Source of the DNA: Reticulitermes lucifugus
Lineage: Eukaryota; Arthropoda; Insecta; Blattodea; Rhinotermitidae
Direction: 5' to 3'
Assembly (NCBI GenBank): GCA_026260175.1
Contig: JAKCWW010004851.1
Span: forward strand, 1 to 39,134
Length of the DNA: 39,134 nucleotides
Below, piece after piece: positions 1 to 10,475 of the stretch (position 1 is the stretch's first letter; each line of letters starts with the position of its first letter). A program made the translations under genes and the position numbers. The notes beneath the pieces were generated by a model. It saw only the letters and a list, made by a program, of their open reading frames with translations. It had not been told where the DNA came from and searched no databases.

Positions 1-443
1 CACCTTGCATCATTTGTTATCATGCTACCCAAATAATTGAAATATTCCACATTCTCCAATTGTGGATTTAATATAAACGATAGTAAATATTCGTGATCCA
101 CAAAGACGGAGACTTTAAATAGTTGAGCTACTCTCATCTTCCTAAGAAGGTCCGTGCTGTGTGGGGTTATTATTCGAAAAAAAAAACTCTGGGATAATAT
201 GCGCTACCGTTTAGTGTACAGCTTGTGGTGTATACTCCAGGGGCAGCAGAACTTGAGGAGAATATATTGGACGGTCTGAAGTATTAACGGTCACAAATGC
301 TTACATTTTGTACCCAAACTCATGAAAAATTTATTTACACAAATTATACTTAATTACGCGATGATTTTATCCTTGTGTGTTGTATAAAAGAGGATTTCGT
401 TTGTAACGTGCAGGAGTATGAATCTTAAATGTGCTGCGACGGG

Positions 444-445
<2 letters not shown>
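1..445. other. Unassigned AT-rich sequence
   Basis: No reading frame, tRNA, SINE box or repeat that I recognise. It contains a short A-run near 177-186 and ends at the (AT)n tract. Confidence 0.6.

Positions 446-474
<29 letters not shown>
446..474. repeat. (AT)n microsatellite
   Basis: An uninterrupted alternating A/T tract of about 29 bases. The frame across it encodes only Ile-Tyr repeats and is not a gene. Confidence 0.97.
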
Positions 475-3419
475 CTGTGTATTTTTGTACGGGTTTTATG
501 TAAAAGCTCTCATTTTAGTCTGCTGTTACTTTAGTTTATGCAGCAACCATTCATTGCAGAGAGCTGCTTTATGCCAAGCTGTTACTGGCTTCCGTGTTCA
601 GATCAGATTAACCTGCTGATTCCAGCTGAAGTGACCTACGTACTAATTCTGTTAGCTATTTAAATTACCGTGTTAGGCCTACATCTGCGCAACACACATA
701 TCTTATTTATGGCATAATTAGACTCTAATCGGCGGGGCTAGACATAACCAAGTATTCCTGATATTTAGTTTTCGATGAGGAAAGTCGATGGGATCTTCCT
801 TGGCTCGCACGAGAACATTTATAAAAAGTTTCTTGCTGTTAGTACTTGAAGATGTTCTTCAAATTTATATTAAACTTTTCACAGATATGCAACAGTGTTA
901 TAATTAGGTTTACAAAATATGTAAATTCAAAGTTTCTTCACAGGTCCGTTTGGGTGTTTTAGAAGAGAAGGCCTGTTTATATATCACGTCATTACACTGA
1001 GTGCATAAAGACCATGTTATAATAGTATTTCATTATTTGAGGATGCTGAAATAATATGCTTCTTTGTCCCCGAGTTTTGATACAGGTTTTGGAAGTGGCA
1101 GTGCTATGCCACAGAGGCAACAGATTTGAATTTGTGTTTATAAGGCGTATATCAGTTTAAGTGTTAAGGGTTCTGGGTGGTGGGCTGATAACACATTATG
1201 ATTTGTGTACAGAAACGACAGTCGCGGGCACTCCATTCATAAAAAAACGCCACACATAACAAGACCGAGGCATTGTGGAAAATGGAGAGTTACCGTCCAC
1301 GAGGCAGGATGTTATTAAAACCTACACCCTGTAGTGCATTAATGGCGCCGTGTATTTTGGTGGATAGTTATCAATGCTTCGGAAGACCGTGCTGTCTTCT
1401 CCGTCACTCTAAACATGGGGGTATCTAGTTTCACCGAAAAGCCGATACCCTTTTATTATACTACCTGTCGGCACTTCCCATAAGGTACTAATATTAATAA
1501 TTATTTCCGTAAGAACGTCGAACCCCACCTAAATCGCGTATTGATTCACTAACTCAAAACCGTTTAATAAGACGTTAAAAACAATCCTTGTGATGGAAGT
1601 GATGGAAGTAATAAAATTGCCCGTTTTTTGCCCATTCATACGTTGATTACAGGAACTTGAAATCAGTGATGGTGACTATGACACTGATCACACTGTCGTT
1701 GTTGTGCTCAACCTGTCCTTACACAGAATGAAAACCACAGGTTTATAAATTCACATATGCCTTTGGTAAAATAGGTGCATATTGCAAAAGTCAGATTCTC
1801 TGAATACGCTGTTGGCTACGGATTAACGTGCTAGCGAAAGAGCCCGGTCTTCGTACACTAATGACACGTGCGCAATATGGGCTTGAAGGATTATATCTCG
1901 ATTCTGAATACTAATCAGGTCAAAGAAAAAATTGGTGGTGTGTAGTCATATACATGTGCGCCATATCCTACAGCTTATACCATGTTTTGAAATATTTCTT
2001 ATCTTACTGGTGATTTAATGAGGACTCAAATCACACGTTTTGATGACGTTCTATGTTCGTACAGTGGGATACGTTTCTGATGAATGCAGAGCAATACAAT
2101 AAGATTTGTGCAGGTGAATAATGCAGCTTAGTACTGCTTCATCGGTTTTAGCGCTCTTTTGGCGTGAGAGCTTTACCCAAATATATGAATCAGTAGTGGC
2201 AATATTCGATTTGTTATCCGCGTTTTTGGAAATGTTACTGATGAAATCGCCAGTGAATCTTAACTTACACATTTTCTTCCGAAGAGTTTGGAAATGTCTG
2301 GGATTTGTGCATAACCAATTTTTATTCCGCGAGTAATTGAAAATTTCGTTCTGAGCAATGTACACGAATTTTGAGGTCTGCGGAAGATTCTGAACTGGAG
2401 AGGCACAAACAGAAATATGCTGTAATTTATTCTGAATTTGTAACTATAATTTGAATTTCAACTCTATCACTTTTGACATTAATGGCCTGGAATCTGGTTT
2501 ATAGACTTACGCCATTCATTCAGCTTTCAACAGAGCACAACAGTAAGTCTATTTTCAAGTTACGGTTGCGGAAATGTAGTTTTACGATATTTCAGAATAT
2601 TTTATATGGCATTTCTTTTGCGGAAATTTGTTTCGTTTTTGGAAATTTTTATGCGATGAACGACTGTTATCACAGTCATTCATACCTGTCTGCCCGCATG
2701 TATCAGGACACTGCTACCCTAAGAACTTTGTTGAAATTTCATGTTTGGTGTTTTTGCTGAAATCTGTCAACAAATGCCAGTTCTGTTTTAAATTGGACAA
2801 GATACTTTACATAAAGAACTACGTAAATTTATCGCACTGTTTCACAGTTTACGACACAAGCGCAAGACGTACATTACTAAGATACGAAGGGAACAGGAGA
2901 AAGGGTACGATACATCGTAAGCCCGGTTCTCAAATCTTGAGAAACTATCTCCCTTGCGCGAAATAAATGAAAATCTTGATCGATTTTAAATCCATTTATA
3001 AGATACGGAGAAACCTTATAGTCTGTTGTGTAAAACTTGGAACGATGTATTAAAGATACTATTATCCAATACTTTGCAATTATTCATACGTTAGCGGAAC
3101 AAACCAATTTTCTTTCGGGTCTTAACACAAAGAAGTAGCTTATTTACTTTTAATACCTTAAGAACACGTATACCAGCTGGCACGTTTTCTATTATTTATC
3201 CAACATAATCATCACTTTGTGAACTAACAATATTCCAGTAGAGGACTGAAGGGTGTAAATAGGCAAATTTTTCACTGGAAACTTGTTATTCGCTTACCAC
3301 AATAGTGTAAGTGTTTGGTTTTAATTTTTATATTTCTCAAAGGCAGTTAATTACCTGCCATCTCTTATGGAACTTAAAAATCATTACTGTGTTATAGTTC
3401 ATTTTAACCTGTAGAGAAA
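475..3419. other. Unassigned intergenic or intronic sequence
   Basis: About 2.9 kb without a recognisable gene or mobile element. Open frames at 2051-2365 (minus), 2121-2336, 2473-2760 and 2628-2966 overlap one another in different frames and strands. They have no recognisable domain, so I treat them as chance. A 7-bp inverted repeat with an 18-base loop (GGGTATC / GATACCC) lies at 1419-1450. Confidence 0.6.
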
Positions 3420-3512
3420 TTCAGCGGTTTCCTCCGAAACGTCGGTACTTATCCGCCATACTATAGAGTGATATCGCAGGAATATTAGACGCTTCACGTC
3501 AAGGTAATTCGC
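3420..3512 (+). repeat. Fragment of dispersed insect repeat (L-R-N-V-G-T-Y type)
   Basis: Translated in one frame this gives F-S-G-F-L-R-N-V-G-T-Y-P-P. I recognise it as part of a repeat class scattered through hemimetabolous insect genomes whose conceptual translation is conserved among copies. The sequence CCTCCGAAACGTCGG resembles CCTTCGAAACGTCGG in the copy at 3.88 kb. The fragment has no coding role of its own and fades before 3.52 kb. The class (LTR, LINE or DNA transposon) cannot be decided from this piece. Confidence 0.45.
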
Positions 3513-3759
3513 GCCTTCTTTGTACGACAAAACGTGTTGTCCTGTGGAATGTGCTTATGCAAGCCCAATTTCGACAGTACTACCATAGTAAGTATGGGCT
3601 GTCGCGTTGGCGCAGGGCATTAGTCGTTTTGGAATGACGCCAAAGCATTCAAGTTATGCACCTGAACACGACCCCTTGCATTTCGCACATTGTACTTGAA
3701 TACATGTGTCCCATGATACCTTGCAACTGTTCCCAGAATGTCTGGGATACCGCAGGTAA

Positions 3760-3977
3760 GCTTCTTTCTGAGGCCATTGAGACATACACGGAACATAACT
3801 CAGGACTCAGATCTTCTGGAATGTGACTCTCTGTTATTAGGAGAGTGGTTACCTGCATTTCGAAGGAATTTTGTTCCTTCGAAACGTCGGGAACCATACA
3901 CCAAAAGACAATTGAGTCAGATCCCAGAAGACTTGAATTCTAATTACGCTGCTGCGAGAATCTCAAATCTCGTATAA
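3760..3977 (+). repeat. Fragment of dispersed insect repeat (FRR...SKRREP...IPEDLN type)
   Basis: One open frame carries three blocks that I recognise from memory as co-linear in a common insect repeat: L-L-E-C-D-S-L-L-L-G-E-W, then F-R-R-N-F-V-P-S-K-R-R-E-P, then I-P-E-D-L-N-S-N-Y-A-A-A-R. The open frame is probably inherited from the repeat and not a host protein. A perfect 11-bp inverted repeat (TTTCGAAGGAA / TTCCTTCGAAA, 5-base loop) sits at 3858-3884. Other pieces of this repeat class occur at 3.4, 22.0, 29.5, 31.5 and possibly 34.6 kb, all on the plus strand. Confidence 0.6.
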
Positions 3978-4390
3978 TGTAAATTTGTTGCAGGTTTGTA
4001 TGGATACTTATGAGGCGATATATTGATTTTATTTTTGCTTAGGTATGTTGTAGCACTGGACGTTTCTTTGCTGTCTTCGTATCTATTTATACATTAGTAG
4101 ACAATTAAAGAAGAATTCATAACTACCTTCAAGCTTTTAGTCTCTGTAACTATTATGACGATATAAATAATATATATATTAAATAAACGGTATGCGATAA
4201 GTGGAACGGATTAATCTGGCTCAGTAATTGATCCTGTAGATGGGGGTACGTTTCGTCACTATGTGTGCCGAGTGTCAGCACCTCGAGAAGTGCTGTGCTC
4301 AGAGAAGTTAATGGACAGTTCAACTTTACTGAACGTACACGTAACAGTCAAATACACAACATGAATACGTATGTAGACGCATTTACAAGG
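3978..4390. other. AT-rich spacer between repeats
   Basis: Nothing recognisable. There is a short TA-rich tract near 4171-4181. Confidence 0.55.
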
Positions 4391-4515
4391 TTGCGAAAAG
4401 CTTCGTCATGTCTGTCTGTCCGTCGATCTGTCTGTCTGTCCACAATAAACAACTCGGATTCCGATAGACGAGTTTTTGTGAAATTTATATTGATGTTTTA
4501 TTAAAATCTGTGTAG
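4391..4515 (+). repeat. Truncated copy of the GTCTGTC-containing repeat
   Basis: It begins TTGCGAAAAGCTTCGTCATG, runs through GTCTGTC units and then an AACTCGG block, as in the longer copies at 20.3 and 30.7 kb. Relative to them it lacks the ten bases between GAAAAG and CTTCG. That gap is bounded by AG on both sides, which suits a microhomology deletion. Similarity fades after about 4515. The frame across it (4265-4504) is incidental. Confidence 0.65.
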
Positions 4516-5726
4516 AACATAAATTTTTTTTATAATTGAACAAAAACAGCAGATATTTGGGATTATAAGAGCGTCAGATTTATGCAATCACTAACGATTT
4601 AACCCCTTTTATGAAACACTCTGCATTTTCTTTATATTTGAAATAAATATTCTTGGTTTCCAAATGAAATTTTGAAAATATTAGATTTGTTATGTATGTT
4701 TTGTAATCGTTTATAGACTTTACTGAAACAGCACGATTTCATTACTAAGAGTTACACCATTCATATATGAGAAGCAATTATTCACAGACTGTGCTATGAA
4801 ATTTAAGTTTCTGTGGCTCATCTATTTCGACTATTGAATTTTCTTCCTAATTGTAATCACGTTTACTGTGTAGAGTGACAACATTCTTCTTATTGGAATT
4901 TACTCTAGCAAAAGTTTTCTGGAGACAGATAAGCAACTGAAACTTGGAACTGATCTTCTATAGCAAACTTGGGGCCATCGTCATGGAAACTTAGCTTCGG
5001 ATGCTGCTATAGTAATCACGTATTATACACTGAGACCTAATTGGTGGGATGGTTATAAACTTTGAGCGTAATTGGTGAAATGGTTATCTCTATAAGGAAG
5101 GCATGGCACACATCCAAACACAGGCACCGAAATTTTGCTTCCTTGCAATTTTGTTGGCTTCTTGCCTGAGTGTAAGTGTCTGATGCGCATGTATTCTCTG
5201 CTACGTAGCATTACGTACACAAGAAACAGAGAATGCAACCTGTATGCTTATCTAGCGTACTGTTCTAAACGCATCTTAAACAGAAACAATATTTGTGTCC
5301 AGAACACATTTCGAATGTTCTGTACGAATGAATGCTATTGACGTCACTACACTGATCTTGGTTAATTTGATGTGAATTACACTTTTAAATGTCACTTAAT
5401 TTATTTAACATAAAATAGAACACGTAATTAACAGGGTTGAAATATGTTATGGTAGAAGTGACCTGAAGGCAATCACAAAATATCTTTACTTCTGCCTTAA
5501 TTGTTGTCAGTGTTCTCATAAAAACATCCACTTCTCGACAATCGAATGTCAATGAACCTGGGTGAAACGGAGAGGTTTGAGATCTTGTCTGGAATGTGAA
5601 GACGTGTAAATTGGTAGATAGTTACCTGAGTTACACATTAACGCGCTGCCTTCTTTTCCGCATGCAATAGTAGAGGCAAGAGTTGCTGTACTGCCTCGGA
5701 GACTGATTTTGCACCTTTGTCAAAAT
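4516..5726. other. Unassigned AT-rich sequence
   Basis: No recognisable gene or repeat. Two opposed open frames near 5053-5341 overlap each other and have no family signature. Confidence 0.6.
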
Positions 5727-5775
5727 ATCGATAAATTTATACCAGACTATACGGCGTCACATGGGAGACGGGAGT
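5727..5775 (+). repeat. Short dispersed repeat, copy 1
   Basis: The block TACCAGACTATACGGCGTCA followed by a G-rich AGACGGGAGT segment closely resembles 16221-16275 (TACCAGACTGCACGGCATCA followed by AGAGGGCAGT). Both are preceded by TAAATTT. The parent element is not identified. Confidence 0.5.
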
Positions 5776-6110
5776 ATTTTTCAATGAAAATATAATTTAA
5801 ACCTTTCGTTACGACAGTTGCTGGTATATCCTGATGACCAGAGAATAGACAACATGCCATACACCTCTGCCAGAGAAGTTGCCACACCTGCACGGCGAAT
5901 TTTTTAGTTCTGCGCAATAACTTAACACACGCTTAGTTTTTGTCAGGAAAGATTGTGAATATTTTATAACTTGTCAAACGAAGGAAAGCTATTAGATAAT
6001 CAGTTTGGATTAGGTTAAGAAATCACTGTTTGTGGTCATAATGTTTTCAGATTTTGACATATAATTATATCCCTAAAAACATAGTCCTTATTGAGACATT
6101 GGTAATTAAG
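5776..6110. other. Unassigned sequence
   Basis: No gene or repeat recognised in this stretch. Confidence 0.55.
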
Positions 6111-6250
6111 ATAGGAAATGCCCTGCCGTTTCTGAGATTCAAGGGCTTATTACCTTGTTCACGTGGGTCCGCCACTGGACTGACGTTTCTGCCAGTTTAA
6201 TCCAGTCCGCATCCTCATACCCTATTTCAGGAAGATCAATCTTTTCCAAT
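6111..6250 (-). pseudogene. 3' end of a non-LTR retrotransposon (LINE family A), reversed
   Basis: On the minus strand this reads ...I-D-L-P-E-I-G-Y-E-D-A-D-W-I-K-L-A, then W-R-T-H-V-N-K-V and a stop at 6141-6139. This is the C-terminal tail of the reverse-transcriptase polyprotein that also appears at 23.1 and 28.9 kb on the plus strand. The 3' untranslated stretch on the minus strand matches family A loosely (a GGCAGGGCATTTCCT block where other copies have CGGGGAATTTCTT). Only about 37 codons remain. The upstream flank is a degenerate TA/CA-rich tract, and no endonuclease or catalytic domain is left, so this is a dead 5'-truncated insertion. Confidence 0.7.
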
Positions 6251-6257
6251 CCTACCT

Positions 6258-6340
6258 ATATGCAAACAAGCACGTATATATACATTATTATATTCATATA
6301 CAGTTATATAAACACATACACACATACACTATATTATACC
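6258..6340. repeat. Degenerate TA/CA-rich simple sequence
   Basis: Interrupted TATATA, TTATATTCATA and CACATACACA motifs, abutting the reversed LINE fragment. Confidence 0.7.
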
Positions 6341-7140
6341 CAACATCAGATCAGAGTCAGTGGCAATTTGGCTTCGTATTCATGTCTATCTTTCGGGTCG
6401 TGGTCTAGACCCTACCAGTAGAATACTCGCAACATGCAGCCACTTTCCACCGTCCAATCATTTTGAGAAAAGACGAACTTCAGCTTTCTGATGTCTCGTA
6501 TCCTCAGGGCCAACAATTATCTAAAGTAAGACAGAATAACAGAAATTTAGAGACTTATTATATCTTAAAAGAAAGCTGTAACTTTAGTAGGTACGTTTAT
6601 TGACGTTTCTCTAAAATCTAGTTAATACGTCAGTAATAAATACATTAGTACTATCTAAGGATTTACTTGGGTACCACCTTGAGATTACCGCCCTCAAAAA
6701 TATAACCTAACTTTTGTACACTTATCTCTGTTCTACACGTTTTGATCCAATCAGATCACCATCTGAGGCATTCTATTGTGAACACAGCCATTAAATATTT
6801 ATAGCAACATTAACATTTAAACGATCAGTTTCTTTTTGTAATACTGATATTCAGAATAAATATTAGACAAATTACATTAAAAGTTACCGAGTAAATTATA
6901 ATACTATTTAGGTGATTGTATGTATCATCGTCTGTGCCATTATTATAAAAATATAACATTTTCAACAACTAAACAACTTTCGATGTAGGATCAACAAAAA
7001 ACCAGCAGAAATTGTAATTTGATCTCCTTTACGCATGTATTTTTAAAATTAACTGACTGTATGTGTATGTAATATTGTTTGAAGTACAAGAACAGTTATA
7101 GAGTAGGGTTATAAATTACGTCTGCCGTATCTAAGAATTA
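6341..7140. other. Unassigned AT-rich sequence
   Basis: CpG-poor sequence with nothing recognised. It gives a useful local contrast to the CpG-rich block that follows. Confidence 0.55.
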
Positions 7141-7560
7141 TATTTTGGTGGGCGAAACGTAAGAACGGGTCAAAGTGCGTTGAACGTGAAGAAAATACTG
7201 ACGTTTTTGTACGAAAGCCGGCGACGCTTTCATTTTGGCAGGGTGAGAGTTTCCATGGACCACGCGTTTTACATGCGCCTGTGTTTCACCACCAACACAC
7301 CCATATTTTCTTTTTGTCCTCTGGACTCATCTCAGTCCATCCCTGGCACAGACGCAGTAGCGCCTCGCGCTTTTCAACTTCTTTTTTTTTCATATCATGG
7401 TAGGAGGGACCACTGGAATTGCGCGGTCGCCATAGCTACCAGAGCTGGAGCCATCTAGCGGGCGTCGCTGTGAACTAGTGGTGTTCCTGTCAAGAGTAGA
7501 ACTCAGTTGTATGGTTGTGTAGAGCGAGCGTGCTGACTTCGGTTTTTTTAAATCCTGTTC
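7141..7560. promoter_or_regulatory. CpG-rich island, candidate host promoter region
   Basis: By hand count the 420 bases hold about 26 CpG dinucleotides, roughly what base composition alone would predict, whereas neighbouring 60-base rows often hold none to two. The block includes clustered GCGC, CGCG and GGCGTCGC motifs around 7321-7470. It contains no repeat that I recognise. In insects with CpG methylation such blocks mark unmethylated promoters or 5' exons, and that is the inference here. The frame at 7180-7458 is probably incidental because it shows no known domain. Confidence 0.4.
7447..7461 (-). promoter_or_regulatory. CTCF-like core motif
   Basis: The plus strand reads GGAGCCATCTAGCGG. 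Its complement CCGCTAGATGGCTCC fits the bilaterian CTCF consensus (CCASYAGRKGGCRSY) at all but two positions, allowing G for A at the third base. A second half-site, ACTAGTGG, lies about 15 bases downstream. The match is by eye, and occupancy is unknown. Confidence 0.35.
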
Positions 7561-8098
7561 TGTCGTAGCCGTTTCGATGAACTGTTTTTAATTTTGGTGT
7601 ACACGATCAGTTTTTACGGGAAAGTTTCGATGCAGAGGACTGTCACCGGCGAAATATACTCTCAAGACTTCGTTTTTAAATTACACACGGTTTATTGTTA
7701 AACACTGCTAACGTGATCACTTCATACCAATACACTGTCTTGATTAAGAAAGCGAAAGTTTGTCATTTTTCGAACAGGATATTGGGAGATTTCTCTAGAC
7801 GAAGAGATTGTTTATTATTAATTGTTTATCGAATGGTTGTTTCTATTTTTACTGAACACAGTTAAATGAACTCCCCGCAAAGTTAATCCGCGTATTGAAT
7901 TTAGTTGCACAGGCGTCTTTGTGGCGTTTTCATCGGGGTGTTGAACTTTGACCTGCGAGTGGATCAGTGTTGGTAACTTGTCCAGAAGTGAGGTTAGGTC
8001 AAGGTTAGACGTGGGTGACTTCGAGAAAAGCTGACAAATAGTCACTCACGTTCGTGTGTAAAAATCTGGGGTTGCACATATCTTGTCCTACGTCAAAG

Positions 8099-8130
8099 TG
8101 ACGTCATTTTCGCGGACTCTTTATAATTAA
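8099..8130 (+). promoter_or_regulatory. CRE palindrome followed by TATA-like box
   Basis: A perfect cAMP-response element TGACGTCA occupies 8099-8106. A TATA-like TTTATAATTA begins at 8120, and another GACGTC core occurs at about 8170. A start site would be expected near 8150. Similar CRE palindromes occur by chance (one at 14139-14146), so the case rests on the TATA box, the CpG-rich setting and the splice donor downstream. Confidence 0.35.
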
Positions 8131-8262
8131 GTATTTTGAAGACTACTAACGTTTTTATATCAATGTTGTGACGTCGGTTGTGAAACTTTTTCTTCAGACT
8201 TATCACCATCATCACGATTTTCAGAGAAGGAAGAAACGAAATCATATCTGTGGAGAATCAAC

Positions 8263-8271
8263 CAGGTAAAA
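8263..8271 (+). promoter_or_regulatory. Candidate 5' splice site
   Basis: CAG|GTAAAA matches the insect donor consensus CAG|GTAAGT at seven of nine positions. If the region upstream is a promoter, an exon from about 8150 to 8265 would be a short untranslated first exon and what follows would be an intron. No matching coding exon was found in the window. Confidence 0.3.
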
Positions 8272-8460
8272 CATACGAAATTCTAAGAATAATTGAATTG
8301 TAAAGCGTGTTTCACTAACACCAAGTTATGTTATTTTTAGTACATATAAGAGTTTTATATTTTAAATACACCTGTAATTTTTATCATTTTGTGCATCATT
8401 ACACGGATATCAAGGTAGTTTCTTTATATAATGTTCACGGAGTGAAACTATGAGTATTCG

Positions 8461-8640
8461 TGGAACGGATTCCATAGGAGGCTGCCAGGGTTAAAGATCT
8501 GGCGTAATACTGGCAACACGGACTGAACCGAGCGTACGGGCAGCGAAAACGTGGTGGAAGAAGCAAGGGCCACGATCGATTCTGCCGCGTGCCGCTGCTA
8601 GCTCTCCTCGGGTAGCTTCCACATAAAACCCGCGAGAAAG
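8461..8640. other. Second CpG-rich block
   Basis: About 16 CpGs by hand count in 180 bases, the densest in the window, with CCGCG, ACGATCGAT and CCCGCG motifs. A minus-strand open frame (8435-8695) crosses it but shows no known domain. It may be part of the same promoter region as 7141-7560, or a young unidentified repeat not yet depleted of CpG. Confidence 0.4.
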
Positions 8641-9603
8641 AACTTCTTATGTCTAGTAATATGGGAAAAATTGCCACGCTTCCCTTATTGCGCACATTTT
8701 ATACACTGTGGCCTTGGTTGCAGCAATGTTTTCCAGTTTACTGTAACGAAGTAACCCGCCTGTTAGGGCACTGCTTATTCTGTCAGTTATGTGAAAAGTA
8801 TGTTAGTTCTCACGTCCCCGCTTCATAGTCTATAACATAACTAAATTATTGAAGCGGAATCCTTTTTCAGAAGCTGATACTCATCCATTTTGTACCTAAA
8901 TTCTGTGTCTTTTTATAACCCGGTTGTTCATTGCCTTGCACATAACAGCACGCTACAGATCCTATTCTTAACCAGATGAATACAATCCATACCCTCGCGT
9001 CCCATTGTTGCAATGTATTTTTTTAAGAGTAGGTATCCATTAGGTGTCACTATTCGTATCTTATCTTTGCGATAAGTGACAACAATTTTGTATTCCTTTC
9101 TTATCTATGCACACAGGTCACACTTTCCGAAGTATTATGTCCTTGATTTCATTACCGCAATGTTTTGTGAAGAGTGCAACTTATAAACCCAATAATTACG
9201 CGCTTTTATACAGTTTTATCTTCTTTCAACAAATAGACAGATACCTCAGTGAGGCGTTTGTTATGCTTGTACGACACTCTGTGACAAGACATCAAACACC
9301 ACATAGAATAATGCATGGTTAGAAATATGTAGTATTTTTAAAAAGCTTACAAGTAATGTGATACCCTGGTATATGATCATTTTTAAATCTGTGTAAATCG
9401 TATTGAGTGGTTATAAAAACGTAAGTCCGAATAAGTAAGAAATGCTGCAGCTCAACTCTGAAAATAATGACATGATGATGATGTAACGTCAGTAATTACA
9501 AAGTTTTTCGAAATCGCAAGTGATACCGCATTAAACAGAGAAGCAATCACTGATTAGAACGTAAATATCCCTAATGAAAACTGCAACTGCAACAGACAAA
9601 TCA
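8641..9603. other. Unassigned sequence
   Basis: Nothing recognised. The small frame at 9107-9322 has no domain or repeat similarity that I can see. Confidence 0.55.
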
Positions 9604-9659
9604 CCTAGCGGTGTCGTAAATTTCTGCAACAAACAGAAATTTTTCGGTGCCTATCTAGG
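9604..9659. repeat. Nested inverted repeat
   Basis: A perfect 9-bp stem AAATTTCTG / CAGAAATTT with a 7-base loop (9618-9642) lies inside CCTAG / CTAGG outer arms (9604-9608 and 9655-9659). The outer and inner stems are joined by imperfectly paired sequence. It could be a relic of a small foldback element or simply a chance hairpin. Confidence 0.4.
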
Positions 9660-10244
9660 CCATTAAACAGCCTCGCTTTCAAAAGAGAGAAACCTTGAAT
9701 GTGAGAAACTCAAATCTACAAAATTTTTGATGCCCGGTCGATCTGGTTTAAAAAATCGTTAGTAGTTTTACCCACATTGTAGTGTTCTTGACTTGACCGT
9801 CCTATTTCATCTAGAGGTACTAATTTACGAAGCCTTGTTTTTTAAATTCGGAGCGGAAGTCTCTTTTGAGTGAGACAAATACCTGTTACAGAAACATAAA
9901 TCTAAAAACCTTTCGTTTGACACTTGTCCCGAAATATCCCCTTTGTCTGCTAGATATACAACTTATGAATGAATTGGCTTTTATGTTACGCGGAGAATAC
10001 AAATATTATTGTGACGTGAATCATTTGGTTTGCGGTAACCTTGACGACCTTGCTACGTAAGTACATCAAACGCCTTAAGTCAGGGAAAGGAAAACAACAG
10101 CAAACACAAAGGCATATGCTTATGTAACAACAGAGAGATTATTTTAGTTTTAATATTAGACATCCCTGTGGTATGTACATGCAAAAGTATATTTCACTCT
10201 TATCAATAGCACAGTCAGAACCAACGCATAAACCTTCAACACGT
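9660..10244. other. Unassigned sequence
   Basis: No gene or element recognised up to the hammerhead-like motif. Confidence 0.5.
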
Positions 10245-10290
10245 AATCAGGATACCGATTTCAGCTTCAAAGAGCCATCATCAGGCTTAT
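10245..10290 (-). ncRNA. Hammerhead-ribozyme-like motif, probably from a Penelope-like or related retroelement
   Basis: On the minus strand the order is CTGATGA (10284-10278), stem II GGCT-ctttga-AGCT (10276-10263), GAAA (10262-10259), then a short stem III ATC-ggtatcct-GAT ending in U and a permissible H17. This is the conserved CUGANGA / stem II / GAAA / stem III / UH order of a type I hammerhead. Penelope-like elements are known to carry minimal type I hammerheads in their terminal repeats. Stem I next to the core does not pair well here. A possible distal pairing is CATAAGC with GTTTATG. The copy is therefore probably decayed. No Penelope coding sequence is nearby. Confidence 0.5.
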
Positions 10291-10339
10291 GACAGAAACT
10301 ATGAAAAACAAACTCCATGCATTTTGTAGGAGGAAAACT

Positions 10340-10475
10340 CACCCTTTTTACAATTACATATATAAAATGTATCGATATATAAAACAATGTGTATATAATG
10401 TAAATATAAAAGATATAAATATAAAAACATATAAGCATAAAAATATGGACGAAAAATATGAATATAAAAATGGAG
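10340..10475. repeat. A/T-rich degenerate simple sequence
   Basis: Interrupted ATATAAA-like units with a strong purine bias on the plus strand toward the end. Opposed open frames across it (10247-10501 minus, 10289-10651 plus) arise from the low complexity. Confidence 0.7.

Noticed and set aside
1419..1450. Mitochondrial small-rRNA insertion suggested by GGGTATCTAG
   Set aside because: The similarity is only a few bases and does not extend into the flanks.
5832..5838. CTGATGA as a third hammerhead core
   Set aside because: No GAAA at the right spacing and no stem II.
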